A stretch of DNA of 41,862 nt from DATLXH01 sp035576005 (GCA_035576005.1 DATLXH010000185.1:1-41862), one strand, 5' to 3'. Shown: positions 26,448 to 35,367, counted from the stretch's first letter. The notes: generated by a model from the letters alone, not told the origin. Translations and numbers: made by a program.

Positions 26448-26581
26448 CAGTCCACTAGCGATTGTGACCATCGAAGTTTTGGCGGCGCCCAATCCTCCCG
26501 GCGCTACTTCGATCTGCTGTTTCTACGGGATGCGACCGACGCGGACGGCTTGCCGGTCTTCCAATCGATCGCCGTTGTTTG

Positions 26582-27604
26582 TTACGGCTTGACCCGCAGC
26601 ACCAGCGGCATTGGCCTGTCCGGGGCAGGGGTGGCGATCTCGCGGCTGAAGCGCAGCGTCGTCCCGTCGAACTGCCATCCGCCATCGCTGCAGCGCGAGG
26701 AGGTTTCGATCGGCTTCCCCTCGCGCGCGCGCAGTGCGTTCGCTGTCGCTTCCTGCTCGGCGCGGTAGCGGAAGGCGCGGCGCCAGACGGATGTAAGGTT
26801 CACTCCCAGCTCATTCGCTCTCATGTCCATGTCGCATCGGGTCGCCTTGAACAGCTCTTCAGCAACCAGGCGATCGTGTTCGACGGAGTCGGCGAGCATC
26901 TTCGTAGGAAACAGCCGGGCGCCGTCCTGCCAGTACCACGCCGCTGAGTACTGAAACGCCACGAGCAGCGGCAGCACGCTGTCCCGCTGCTGGAACTCGC
27001 CGAGCCAGGCCGGGGCGGGGAGCGGCATTTTCCAGGCGACGGCGTTGATCATCCGCGCCATGGTCAGCGCCACCGTCTGCACCATCAACTGCGGATGCCC
27101 GTCGAGCGCCCGGGTGAGCTTCCACACGGCGTGAAGGTTGTCCCACGCCGCCGGATCGCCGGCGCGCGCTTTCGCCAGCGAGCTCGCGATGAGGGCTCTG
27201 ACCATTGTCAGCTGCATCGCGCGAATCATCTGCGTATCGTCGTCGCCAATCCCGTCGTGGCGCTTCCAGACGATCGGCTCGCGCAGCAGCAACTCGCGGA
27301 TCGCGGAGACGTCCGGGAGGGCCGGCGGCTCGCCGATAGTGAGCTCGCCCCGCGCGATCTCGCGCCGGACGAATTCGTCGACGGCCTTGTTCTTCGGCAA
27401 CGCCCCCGCGAGCGCCTGCAGCTTCACAGACGCGTCGTTCGCTTGCAGCGGCGGCAATCGGTCGGCGATGCTGTCGAGCCTCCCCAGCCCTCCCGGCCAC
27501 GGCTGGGCGGCCGAGGTGGCAACGGCGTCGGGGACCCGGAACCACGAGATGACCCAGACCACGAGCGCGATTATCGCTATGACTATTCCCAGCACTCTTT
27601 TCAT
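26582..27604 (-). CDS. Hypothetical membrane-anchored protein
   Basis: A 340-residue protein I do not recognise. One N-terminal membrane segment (MKRVLGIVIAIIALVVWVIS) is followed by a long, mostly helical periplasmic part rich in Ala, Arg and Leu. It includes a WDNLHAVWKLTRALDGHPQ stretch that resembles a helical scaffold and no catalytic motif. The coding region is richer in G+C than its neighbours, which together with the surrounding relics suggests acquired DNA. The start is ATG at 27604. A repeat fragment lies just upstream (27621-27663). Confidence 0.6.
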   Translation of the reverse strand: MKRVLGIVIAIIALVVWVISWFRVPDAVATSAAQPWPGGLGRLDSIADRLPPLQANDASVKLQALAGALPKNKAVDEFVRREIARGELTIGEPPALPDVSAIRELLLREPIVWKRHDGIGDDDTQMIRAMQLTMVRALIASSLAKARAGDPAAWDNLHAVWKLTRALDGHPQLMVQTVALTMARMINAVAWKMPLPAPAWLGEFQQRDSVLPLLVAFQYSAAWYWQDGARLFPTKMLADSVEHDRLVAEELFKATRCDMDMRANELGVNLTSVWRRAFRYRAEQEATANALRAREGKPIETSSRCSDGGWQFDGTTLRFSREIATPAPDRPMPLVLRVKP

Positions 27605-27620
27605 GGTTTCCTCAGATTAG

Positions 27621-27663
27621 CTCGCATTTTAAACAGACCTTTGTCGCGAGACGGCGGAGAGCG
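27621..27663. repeat. Half copy of the element B repeat
   Basis: CTCGCATTTTAAACAGACC followed by TTTGTCGCGAGACGGCGGAG matches one arm of the 5470-5647 element (read on its minus strand) at most positions. The opposite arm is absent. The four bases before it are TTAG, another YTAR site. Confidence 0.65.
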
Positions 27664-27740
27664 CTGACATCCGATCGTTTAAAAATTTCGGCCCGGGATG
27701 TGCTTCACCCGTCGCATCAACGTTGGAGCACGGAGGAGCG

Positions 27741-28607
27741 ATGAGCGAGAAGGGAATGACCAGGCGAGGCGTATGCAGCACACTGCTGACAATCGGAGGG
27801 CTGGCCGTCACAGGCATCGCCAGCGGAGAGACCAAGGCCCCGGCGGCGCCAACGAGACCGACGGCGGATGACGTCTTTCTGGACCAGCGCGTCGCTGACG
27901 CCGTACAGCGCGGCGCCACGATGGAAGAGATCGCCAAGCTCCGTGAGCCTGCCGTCCGCACGCCGGAAGAGGCGCTGCGCCTGCTGAAAGTCGGAAACTC
28001 GCGCTTTTTTGGCGGCCAGGCCAGACGCCCGGAACTCTCAGCGGCCGAGCGCCGGGCGCAGATTCTCGGCCAGTCCCCCTTCGCGGTGATCCTCGGCTGC
28101 TCCGACAGCCGCGTACCGACTGAAATCGTGTTCGATCAGAGTCTGGGCAGTCTGTTCATCACGCGGGTGGCGGGCAACATCGTCGACACCTCCACGGTCG
28201 GCAGCATCGAGTACGCCGTCGAACACCTGAACACCCGACTGGTCGTGGTGCTGGGTCACGAAGGCTGCGGAGCGGTGAAAGCGGCGCTGCTCCCGGCAGC
28301 TGACCGCGCGAAGGAAACGCCCTCCATCCAGGCATTGCTCGACCAGATCGTGCCTTCCATCGCGAAGCTGCCGGCGATCCGCGACGGCAAGGCGAAGATG
28401 CGGGAAGCGGTGATCTCGAATGTGCGCCTGCAGGTCTCTAACCTCAACCGGCAGCCGGCCATCAAGGCCGCCGTCGCAGCCCGACGGATCGCAGTGGTGG
28501 GCGCGTTCTACGAGATCACCAGCGGCGCCGTAGACTTTATGGAAACGGAAGCGGAGCTCCGGCTGAGCAGCGGGCCATCCGGAAACTGGCGGGCACACCT
28601 GGGCTGA
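27741..28607 (+). CDS. Exported beta-class carbonic anhydrase
   Basis: The 288-residue enzyme interconverts CO2 and bicarbonate. A twin-arginine-type leader is present (MTRRGVCSTLLTIGG then a hydrophobic stretch and ASGE, about residues 6-30), so it should act in the periplasm. All zinc ligands are seen: Cys120 and Asp122 in GCSDSRVPTE, and His173 and Cys176 in GHEGCGAVKAA; Arg124 completes the Asp-Arg dyad. An in-frame TTG at 27723 exists, but ATG 27741 has GGAGGAG directly before it. A decayed 5' copy of the same gene lies at 22423-22660. Confidence 0.9.
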   Translation: MSEKGMTRRGVCSTLLTIGGLAVTGIASGETKAPAAPTRPTADDVFLDQRVADAVQRGATMEEIAKLREPAVRTPEEALRLLKVGNSRFFGGQARRPELSAAERRAQILGQSPFAVILGCSDSRVPTEIVFDQSLGSLFITRVAGNIVDTSTVGSIEYAVEHLNTRLVVVLGHEGCGAVKAALLPAADRAKETPSIQALLDQIVPSIAKLPAIRDGKAKMREAVISNVRLQVSNLNRQPAIKAAVAARRIAVVGAFYEITSGAVDFMETEAELRLSSGPSGNWRAHLG

Positions 28608-28665
28608 GGTGAGGTACTCACAGCGTTCATTCAGGGAGTTGTGCACACCCTTGGGATGACAGTCC

Positions 28666-28755
28666 TTGCTTTCCCTGATCGCGATTTTCGTGGCCGCCAA
28701 AATTTTCGGGGAGCTCGCTGAGCGAATCGGCCACCCAGCCGTCCTGGGCGATCGC
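28666..28755 (+). pseudogene. Stub of a CPA2-type cation/proton antiporter
   Basis: About 30 codons read LSLIAIFVAAKIFGELAERI then GHPAVLGD. This is the conserved first membrane segment and KxxGELAERIGxPAVLGE motif of KefB/NhaS-type antiporters. The rest of the gene is missing: the motif runs directly into unrelated sequence before the glycosyltransferase at 28803. It is a deletion relic rather than a gene. Confidence 0.7.
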
Positions 28756-28802
28756 ACAGCCATCGAAAGCCCGAGAAATCCTCAACCACTTTCCTCGATC
28801 GA

Positions 28803-30293
28803 ATGCAAATGTCTGAGGCTCACACCGTCAACTCAACCGCGGCGAAACGCTTGACGCCGCCACCACCACATAGCGTCACGGGCTGGCAGCAGCGAACCCT
28901 GATCCTCATCGTTGCAATCATGTCTCTACTTCGTTTTGTCGCGCTCGACGAGACACCCGCAGGCTTCTACGTCGATGAGGCCGCGGGCGCCGCCAATATC
29001 CTATGCATGGCAACAGAAGGCGTCGGCGAGGCAGGATCGCGCTACCCGCTCTTTTTCCCCGAATTCCCTGGAACCGGTACCTTCTTCACACCAACCTACG
29101 TCTACTCCGGCGCACTCTGGACGAAGCTGTTCGGAACTTCCGTCGCGACCCTTCGGGCCCACGTTGCTTTCTACTCCGTGCTTGCCATCGGGGGCGTGTT
29201 CGCTCTGGCGAGCCGCTTCATCGGGACGACCGGGGGCCTGTTCGCCGCGCTCGCCGGAGCGCTCTCTCCTTGGGCATTCCAGTTCTCGCGTATTGCCTGG
29301 GATCCGCCACTGATGCCAGGCTTCCTCATCTGGGGCCTCGTCTTCCTCTTCCGTCGAGGTCTGGGAAGTGCAGCACTCAGCGCCATCCTCATGGGCGCTG
29401 CGATGTACACCTATCCGACGGCGCGCCTTCAGGTTCCGCTTCTGCTACCGCTCCTGTTCCTGTTCTGGTGGAGCGAGACCTCGTCGAACGGACAGACGAG
29501 ACGAGACCGTGTCATGTTCCTGGCGGTCCATCTGGCCACCCTGACCCTTACGATCACTCCGCTCGTTCTCTCGACGCTCAACGGCACACTGCAAGGTCGT
29601 TTCAACTCGATCAGCATCTTCAACCACGAGTGGCTGCAGTCGTCATTCGGCGACGATTCTTTCACGACAATTCTGCGAGCTTTCGGGCATCACATCGTCC
29701 TTCATCTCTCACCTCGGTTTCTCCTTACACACGGGGATCAGAACCTTCGCCATGGGACAGGAATGTTTGGTGTTTTCTCCTGGGTCGACGGGCTAGCGAT
29801 TGTCGTAGCGATGACCTTACTTCTGACGCGCAGGATATCGCTGCGACCCGCGAGCTCTGAAGGGAGACTTGCTCTTCTCGCACTCTCGGGATTTCTCAGC
29901 GGAATCGCCGTCTCGTCACTCACGTGGGAAGGCATTCCGCACGCGCTCCGTTCGATCGGAAGCTGGCCTTTCCTTTCGCTTCTGACCGGCGTCGTCCTGT
30001 GGCGTGGCGCGGCGATCTCTCGTGCGCTTCCGTACATCACGATCGGAATAGCGCTGGCCTTCTCTGTGGCGTTTGCAAACGTCTACTTCCGAACGTACGG
30101 CCCCGCTTCAGCTGGCTCGTTCGATGCGGTCGTGAAAGAGGCGGCGGAGGCCTCCCTCAGTTCGGGCGATGAGAAAGGCCTCGACGGGTATGGAGCCTTC
30201 TATCCGAAACAGGCGATGCGTTATTACCTCATGCACTATCGCGGACTGACCTGCAGTGAAAGCGCCACATACGCGGCCGGACTGAAGAAGTAG
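28803..30293 (+). CDS. GT39/ArnT-like integral membrane glycosyltransferase
   Basis: A 496-residue protein with about eleven hydrophobic segments. It has the GT-C hallmark of an acidic pair in the first periplasmic loop (ETPAGFYVDEAAGAANI, about residues 50-66), which marks polyprenyl-phosphate-sugar-dependent PMT-family enzymes. A conserved SPWAFQFSRIAWDPPLMPGF region follows. It should transfer a sugar from a lipid carrier to protein or lipid on the periplasmic side; the acceptor is unknown. ATG at 28803 or 28809 are both possible. It is monocistronic, and a relic of an antiporter gene lies just upstream. Confidence 0.8.
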   Translation: MQMSEAHTVNSTAAKRLTPPPPHSVTGWQQRTLILIVAIMSLLRFVALDETPAGFYVDEAAGAANILCMATEGVGEAGSRYPLFFPEFPGTGTFFTPTYVYSGALWTKLFGTSVATLRAHVAFYSVLAIGGVFALASRFIGTTGGLFAALAGALSPWAFQFSRIAWDPPLMPGFLIWGLVFLFRRGLGSAALSAILMGAAMYTYPTARLQVPLLLPLLFLFWWSETSSNGQTRRDRVMFLAVHLATLTLTITPLVLSTLNGTLQGRFNSISIFNHEWLQSSFGDDSFTTILRAFGHHIVLHLSPRFLLTHGDQNLRHGTGMFGVFSWVDGLAIVVAMTLLLTRRISLRPASSEGRLALLALSGFLSGIAVSSLTWEGIPHALRSIGSWPFLSLLTGVVLWRGAAISRALPYITIGIALAFSVAFANVYFRTYGPASAGSFDAVVKEAAEASLSSGDEKGLDGYGAFYPKQAMRYYLMHYRGLTCSESATYAAGLKK

Positions 30294-30411
30294 TGCGGTT
30301 GGCAACGAGGTATGCCTCGCGCAAACAAGGATCGACGGCACGATGCATCGGACGACAGGTGTCCCGACCGCGACGAGACGCAGTGAATGGGAACGTTTGT
30401 GGAAATGCGAT

Positions 30412-32517
30412 CTAACGACGCGCTGCGCGACGTCTCGATAAGGTTCCTACGAGAATCTGTGCGCTGCTTGAGCCTCGCAGCCCCAGGCTGTTCGTTACCG
30501 AGAGGGTGATGACGTGCCTTCCTGCGGGCAGGTTCATCACCTTCAGCGGGGACCCCGTCCCCAGAACACCTGATCGGTCGGAGCTCCAGACGAATTGCGA
30601 CGTGTCGATGTCGTCATCCTGAAGATCGAATGCCTCGCCATCGAGCACGACTTCTTTGCCGGGAGGGAAGATGCCGCCTTCCACCGGACTGTCGATGAAA
30701 ACCTCCGGCGCCTTCGGAGCGACGATGAACTCCAGGCTCTCTGCAGTGCCTAAATTGATGCCGTCGTTTGCGCTGACCCGAACCTTTGCATGCGGCCCGC
30801 CGCCCATGTCGTCAAAGTCGATCTCGAGCCGCTTCTCATCGAAATCCCGGGCGAGGATCTGCCACTCCGACTCAGGGTTCGTCACGTCCGGGTTGTACTC
30901 AATCTCATAGCTGAGGCGGTCGTTGTCCGCGTCGACGGCGTCCCAGGTGATCGCGATCGTGCCGTTCACTGTCGCGATGAGTTGGGGCGCTACGTTCCTC
31001 ACCGTGGGAGTGTTCCGAGTGACCGGGATCTCTTTGATCACGGCGCCGTCATTGAGGATCTGGAACTTTGCTGTCCCCGTTGGGAACAGCATCTCTTCCC
31101 CGAATGGGGCCGACAGGATTCGTGTGGCCGGCAATCCTTTTGGCGGGAACGGCGTGAAGTCCACATTGAGCTTCTGGCTCGCGAGCCTGGTTCCGGTCTC
31201 ACCGACCGCCACAACCATGTACTTGCCGGTAGCGGTTTCAACGTTCTCGTTGTCCTCGTACGGCCACCAGGGATCAACGGTCACATCCTCGGGTTTGGAA
31301 GCGTTTTCCCGGAGTTGTCCGAAGACCTGAATGTATCTTGCGGATGTTGCGCTGGCACGGGCCGAGGACTCCAGAGAGTCCGCCGCCGGGGGCGGGACGA
31401 GCTTGTCAAAAAGCCAGTCCCATGTGTCCTGCGAGGCCCAGAACTGCGCCTGTTTGCCGCCCGAGCCGCTGTACTCCGCAGAATCACCGAGTGCACCGCG
31501 ACCGCCGATCTCATAGGGATGATGCTCGGCCGGGACGAGAGTCCCGGCAACGTCTTGGAGTGCCCGACGACCCTTCGAGCAGCCATCGATCTTTTGGTCC
31601 GTCTTGAAGTCCGTACCTTTGAACTCATCAGGCGAGGGGTTTACGTCACAGTTGAAACTGCCGCCATCGTATGTGTCACCCATGTCGAAGACATGACCGA
31701 TTTCATGGGCGAGTGTCGCGGCACAGTCCTCATCCTTTGCCACACCGATCGCGGCGGGCAGGCCGAATGTATAACCCTGGAGGTTGCCCTCTTTTCCGGC
31801 TCGCTCCTGAATGATGCCCACGACCAGATGGGAGCAACCATCGGCGAGCGGATTCTCATCGCAGCCAGCGGGTCGCAACTTTACGAGCGCTTCCCAGACC
31901 TTGCGCTGACCATCACTGGTGTGCAGATCGTACTCATCGTCGGTGGCGTCGAGCTCGTTCTCCCGGACTTGCCAGTCGAACTTATCGGGGGCAATCGGAA
32001 ACACATTGCGGATGTAATCGCCAAATGTCTTCCAGCGATTGTCGGTGACTTCTACGATTCTGCCCCCGTAATTGGCTTTCACCGGCACCACGAGAACGCG
32101 AAGTGAGCCGCGCTCCCGGAAGACATAGCTGGTTCCTGCTGTGCTTTTAGTCTGGCCGTTCACCTTGACTGCGAAGGTGTAGGAGCCCGCCGCCCACTTT
32201 CCGCACGACTCGCGATTCGAGCACTGGAAGTCCACGATGCGCGTGGGAAGGTCGTAGTCATTCGGTGCGATCGTGGCGACTCGTTCTCCATCTCTGGTGA
32301 TGACCACGCTCGTGTTACCCGCATCAACTGTTGTCTCGGTTCCGAGAAACGCTCGGACTACCGCGTCTTTTCCTGCCACGAACTTCAGCGCGCCATCTTT
32401 CTGCACGCCAATGCCCTGATTCACTTCGATTTCCTGGATTGTCACCTGGGCCGACAGATGGCGGCTGCAACAGAGCAAGGCGAGGACAGCAAGAGTACGC
32501 GCGACCGTGTGTGACAT
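30412..32517 (-). CDS. Secreted HExxH zinc metalloprotease with C-terminal Ig-like domains
   Basis: The 701-residue protein has a signal peptide (ARTLAVLALLCCSRHLSAQ). An N-terminal beta-rich part follows (about 24-150), then a metzincin-like catalytic region with HEIGHVFDMGD near residues 270-280: two His ligands, the catalytic Glu, and Asp as a plausible third ligand. The last 200 residues hold fibronectin/PKD-like beta domains (VNGTIAITWDAVDADNDRLS; PGKEVVLDGEAFDLQDDDID). It is probably exported to the cell surface or medium for protein breakdown. The frame begins at 32547, but ATG 32517 is chosen because AGGAG lies five bases upstream and the leader then starts the protein. The exact peptidase family is uncertain. 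Confidence 0.75.
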   Translation of the reverse strand: MSHTVARTLAVLALLCCSRHLSAQVTIQEIEVNQGIGVQKDGALKFVAGKDAVVRAFLGTETTVDAGNTSVVITRDGERVATIAPNDYDLPTRIVDFQCSNRESCGKWAAGSYTFAVKVNGQTKSTAGTSYVFRERGSLRVLVVPVKANYGGRIVEVTDNRWKTFGDYIRNVFPIAPDKFDWQVRENELDATDDEYDLHTSDGQRKVWEALVKLRPAGCDENPLADGCSHLVVGIIQERAGKEGNLQGYTFGLPAAIGVAKDEDCAATLAHEIGHVFDMGDTYDGGSFNCDVNPSPDEFKGTDFKTDQKIDGCSKGRRALQDVAGTLVPAEHHPYEIGGRGALGDSAEYSGSGGKQAQFWASQDTWDWLFDKLVPPPAADSLESSARASATSARYIQVFGQLRENASKPEDVTVDPWWPYEDNENVETATGKYMVVAVGETGTRLASQKLNVDFTPFPPKGLPATRILSAPFGEEMLFPTGTAKFQILNDGAVIKEIPVTRNTPTVRNVAPQLIATVNGTIAITWDAVDADNDRLSYEIEYNPDVTNPESEWQILARDFDEKRLEIDFDDMGGGPHAKVRVSANDGINLGTAESLEFIVAPKAPEVFIDSPVEGGIFPPGKEVVLDGEAFDLQDDDIDTSQFVWSSDRSGVLGTGSPLKVMNLPAGRHVITLSVTNSLGLRGSSSAQILVGTLSRRRAARR

Positions 32518-32852
32518 TAAGACTCCTAGTGTTTGACCAAACCTCACGCCGATCCGGCGACGCTCGGTAGCAGGGCAGGGGAAGGACGCACTATACAGGA
32601 AGTGCGGTATTCGACGCTGTTTCGTTACGTGCCGGATCCGCGTTTCACCGATCTCACACAGCTGCCACGTGGTAACGGCGATCGTTCATTGCCGGGTCGC
32701 CGACCGAGCGTTGCTCCTCCGAAAGTCTGGCTCGCCGCCTGGCCCGCGCGAAAAATTTTGGGGCCTGTGTCGATTCTGGCCCTTCTCGTTCGACGCATCA
32801 TTAGAACCGGGATTGAAGCCCCGGTAACATCGCGAAAAGGGAGGAAACAAAT
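32518..32852. other. Divergent gap between metalloprotease and YCII gene
   Basis: There is no credible gene. An open frame covers 32533-32934, but it runs into the YCII gene and has no family resemblance. The region holds the metalloprotease promoter on the left and the ECF-type promoter at 32768-32794 on the right. No large repeat is seen here, unlike most gaps in the window. Confidence 0.5.
32768..32794 (+). promoter_or_regulatory. Likely ECF42-type promoter of the YCII-sigma operon
   Basis: TGTCGA (32768-32773) and CGAC (32791-32794) are separated by 17 bases. As I recall the published description of the ECF42 group, its target promoters carry TGTCGA at -35 and CGA/T-C at -10 upstream of the sigma/DGPF operon itself. 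The site lies about 60 bp before the YCII start codon, which fits an autoregulated operon. Confidence 0.6.
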
Positions 32853-33275
32853 ATGCGAGTCATGGTTCTGGTCAAGGGCGACAAAAACAGCGAGGCGGGC
32901 ACAATGCCCGACGAAAAGTTGCTTTCAGAGATGATGCAGTTCAACGAGGAGCTCGTGAAGGCGGGCGTCATGCTCGCGGGGGACGGACTCCATCCGAGCT
33001 CGAAGGGCGCGCGCGTGCGTTTTGATGGAAAGAAGCGGACTGTCATCGATGGACCATTTGCCGAAACGAAGGAGCTTCTGGCTGGTTACTGGGTCTGGCA
33101 GGTGAAATCGTTCGATGAAGCGATCGAGTGGCTGAAGCGTGCGCCGTTCGACGGCGGCACTGAAATCGAGCTTCGTCCCATTTTCGAATCGGAGGATTTC
33201 GGGGCGGAGCTCACGCCCGAGTTGCGTGCGAGGGAAGACCAGATTCGTAACGAATTGGAGTCGCGGAACACGTAG
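32853..33275 (+). CDS. YCII/DGPF-domain protein, partner of ECF42 sigma factor
   Basis: A 140-residue protein of the YCII-related family. VMVLVKGDKNSEAG opens the ferredoxin-like fold, and the name-giving VIDGPFAETKELLAGYWVWQ segment is at about residues 69-88, followed by FDEAIEWLKRAPF. Family members sit next to ECF42 sigma factors as their likely regulon; the biochemical role is not established. GGGAGG lies seven bases before the ATG. The sigma gene begins 43 bp later, and a TGTCGA-N17-CGAC promoter lies upstream. Confidence 0.88.
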   Translation: MRVMVLVKGDKNSEAGTMPDEKLLSEMMQFNEELVKAGVMLAGDGLHPSSKGARVRFDGKKRTVIDGPFAETKELLAGYWVWQVKSFDEAIEWLKRAPFDGGTEIELRPIFESEDFGAELTPELRAREDQIRNELESRNT

Positions 33276-33308
33276 CGCAGTTGCCAGGGCACCACTGAAG
33301 ATGGTGTG

Positions 33309-33333
33309 ATCGGAGGCCGTGACGGCCTCCGAT
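33309..33333 (+). promoter_or_regulatory. Perfect hairpin enclosing the sigma-gene start codon
   Basis: ATCGGAGGCCG (33309-33319) and CGGCCTCCGAT (33323-33333) form an 11-bp perfect stem with a 3-base loop. The 5' arm contains the GGAGG ribosome-binding site, and the GTG start (33319-33321) lies at its top. In RNA this would hide both, and melting it would be needed for translation. Alternatively the DNA dyad could bind a dimeric protein. Confidence 0.55.
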
Positions 33334-34575
33334 ACTCATCGCGCCATAGAGGCAGTCTGGCGTATCGAGTCCGCGCGCCTCATCGCCGGTCTCATGCGAA
33401 TCGTTCGCGATGTCGGGGTCGCTGAAGAGCTCGCGCAGGAAGCACTCGTCTCGGCGCTCGAACAGTGGCCTCATTCCGGGGTGCCTGATAACCCGGGCGC
33501 GTGGCTCATGGCGGCGGCGAGACACAAAGCCATCGATCAGGTTCGACGCAGCGCGATGATTGAGCGAAAGCACGCCGAGATCGCTCGCGAGAGCGACGGA
33601 CAAGAGGGGTCCGCAGAGCGTCTCGTCGAGGCGATCGATGATCCGATTGGCGACGACCTGCTGCGGCTCCTGTTCATCGCCTGTCACCCCATCCTCTCAC
33701 GGGAAGCTCGGATCGCCCTGACGCTGCGACTCCTCGGTGGATTGACCACCGTCGAGGTTGCGCGCGCGTTTCTCTCCACTGAGCAGACGATTGCGCAGCG
33801 CATTGTCAGGGCAAAGAAAACGCTGGCTGACGCGCGCGTCCCTTTCGAAGTCCCACGCGGCGCGGATCTCGACAAGCGGCTTTCCTCGGTTCTGGAAGTC
33901 GTTTACCTCATTTTTAACGAGGGGTACTCGGCTACCGCCGGCGAAGACCTGATACGTCCGTCACTGTGTTTGGAAGCGATGCGGCTGGGCCGAATCCTTG
34001 CGGGCCTGATGCCGGCGAACGCCGAGGTCCATGGTCTGCTCTCGCTCATGGAACTGCAGGCGTCGAGATCGCGGGCGCGGACTAACTCCGCAGGCGGACC
34101 GATCCTGTTGCTCGATCAGGACAGGGCTCGCTGGGATCACCTGCTCATTCAACGCGGTCTTGCTGCCCTCGAGCGCGCGGAGGGACTGAATGCACATCGT
34201 GGGCGGTACGCGCTGCAGGCGGCCATCGCGGCATGTCATGCACGCGCGCATGTGGCCGATGAAACGGACTGGGCGAGGATCGCCGCCCTGTACGAAGAGC
34301 TCGAGGAGCTCGAGCCTACGCCAGTGATTCGATTGAATCGCGCAGTTGCAATTTCGATGGCGTTTGGGCCCGAGGCGGCGCTCGTGCTCGTGAATGAGCT
34401 GGTGAGCGAAGGCGAGCTCGAGCGATATCACCTGCTGCCCAGTGTGCGTGGCGAGCTTTTGTACAGGCTCAGGCGCTTCGACGAGGCGCGGACGGAGTTC
34501 GAGCGGGCCGCCTCCCTCACGAGTAACATGCGGGAGCGAAAGCTCCTGCTGGAACGCGCGGCGAGTTCGAAGTAA
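33319..34575 (+). CDS. ECF42-type RNA polymerase sigma factor
   Basis: A 418-residue extracytoplasmic-function sigma factor. Region 2 (about residues 8-80) includes RAIEAVWRIESARLIAGLMR, EELAQEALVSALEQWP and NPGAWLMAAARHKAIDQVRR. Region 4 (about 115-175) includes LTTVEVARAFLSTEQTIAQR. A long helical, TPR-like C-terminal extension of about 240 residues follows, as described for ECF42. No anti-sigma factor gene is adjacent, which is normal for this group; the extension is thought to be needed for activity. The GTG start at 33319 matches the family's N-terminus but has only two bases between GGAGG and itself and is locked in a perfect hairpin. The sigma gene and the YCII gene form one operon. 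Confidence 0.9.
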   Translation: MTASDTHRAIEAVWRIESARLIAGLMRIVRDVGVAEELAQEALVSALEQWPHSGVPDNPGAWLMAAARHKAIDQVRRSAMIERKHAEIARESDGQEGSAERLVEAIDDPIGDDLLRLLFIACHPILSREARIALTLRLLGGLTTVEVARAFLSTEQTIAQRIVRAKKTLADARVPFEVPRGADLDKRLSSVLEVVYLIFNEGYSATAGEDLIRPSLCLEAMRLGRILAGLMPANAEVHGLLSLMELQASRSRARTNSAGGPILLLDQDRARWDHLLIQRGLAALERAEGLNAHRGRYALQAAIAACHARAHVADETDWARIAALYEELEELEPTPVIRLNRAVAISMAFGPEAALVLVNELVSEGELERYHLLPSVRGELLYRLRRFDEARTEFERAASLTSNMRERKLLLERAASSK

Positions 34576-34638
34576 CTTGGGGGCATGCGGCTGCCGGGCT
34601 CGCGATCAGCCGCCTGAATTCTGGAGTCACTGCAAAGT

Positions 34639-35367
34639 ATGAAATCTCAATCAATACAGCAGCTTGTCGAGCGCCGAGATCGCGGAGTGATTCGTCACGC
34701 AAGCGCGGTCTACGGCGCCTCGATCAAAGGGATTCCTCTGACCGTCTTCCTACCTGACACAGGGAGTACGGACATCGTCGTTCTCGCAGCCATCCATGGC
34801 GACGAAGCGGAGACAACGGTTGCTGTGTCAGAGGCGATGCGATGCATCCCGCAAGGCGATCTGCAGGCCGCCGTCATTCTCTGCGGCAATCCGGACGGCA
34901 TGCTGCGGGGAACGCGCGGCAATGGGAGGGGCGTGGATTTGAATCGCAACTTTCCGACGTCCAACTGGAGTCCCGATCCGGTCTTCTATAAGAGTCGCGC
35001 GAACGATGCGCGCGATATCGCGCTGAGTCCCGGATCGGCACCAGCGTCTGAACCGGAAACGACTGCGCTCCTCTCCCTGCTCGATCGGCTGAAGCCGCGT
35101 GCCATCGTCAGCCTTCATTCGGCACTAGCCTGTGTCGATGATGCGGGTGCGTCGCACCTCGGCCGGCAGCTCGCTGATCGCTGCGCGCTCCCGTTCCTTA
35201 CTGAGATCGGCTACCCGACGCCGGGATCGATGGGTACGTGGGCAGGCGAACAAGGACTGAATCTCGTGACGCTGGAGCTGGAGGATGCTTCGCTCTACAG
35301 CCTCAAGGATCGTCATGTTCCGATCCTGATCGACCTCATGACCGGACGGATTGAGCTCGAGTCGTAG
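34639..35367 (+). CDS. mpaA: Murein peptide amidase A-like M14 carboxypeptidase
   Basis: A 242-residue M14 zinc carboxypeptidase, the same length as E. coli MpaA, which removes meso-diaminopimelate from murein tripeptide during cell-wall recycling. Zinc ligands are visible as His53 and Glu56 in AAIHGDEAE and a His in VSLHSAL. NPDGMLRGTRGNGRGVDLNR carries the substrate-binding arginines, and the catalytic glutamate is in VTLELEDA. No signal peptide is present, in line with a cytoplasmic role. A glutamate racemase-like gene follows 2 bp after the stop, so both act on cell-wall peptide or D-Glu metabolism. Confidence 0.85.
   Translation: MKSQSIQQLVERRDRGVIRHASAVYGASIKGIPLTVFLPDTGSTDIVVLAAIHGDEAETTVAVSEAMRCIPQGDLQAAVILCGNPDGMLRGTRGNGRGVDLNRNFPTSNWSPDPVFYKSRANDARDIALSPGSAPASEPETTALLSLLDRLKPRAIVSLHSALACVDDAGASHLGRQLADRCALPFLTEIGYPTPGSMGTWAGEQGLNLVTLELEDASLYSLKDRHVPILIDLMTGRIELES

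Noticed and set aside
32533..32934. 133-codon frame upstream of the YCII gene
   Set aside because: It overlaps the start of the well-supported YCII gene and spans its ECF promoter; no motif or credible ribosome-binding site.
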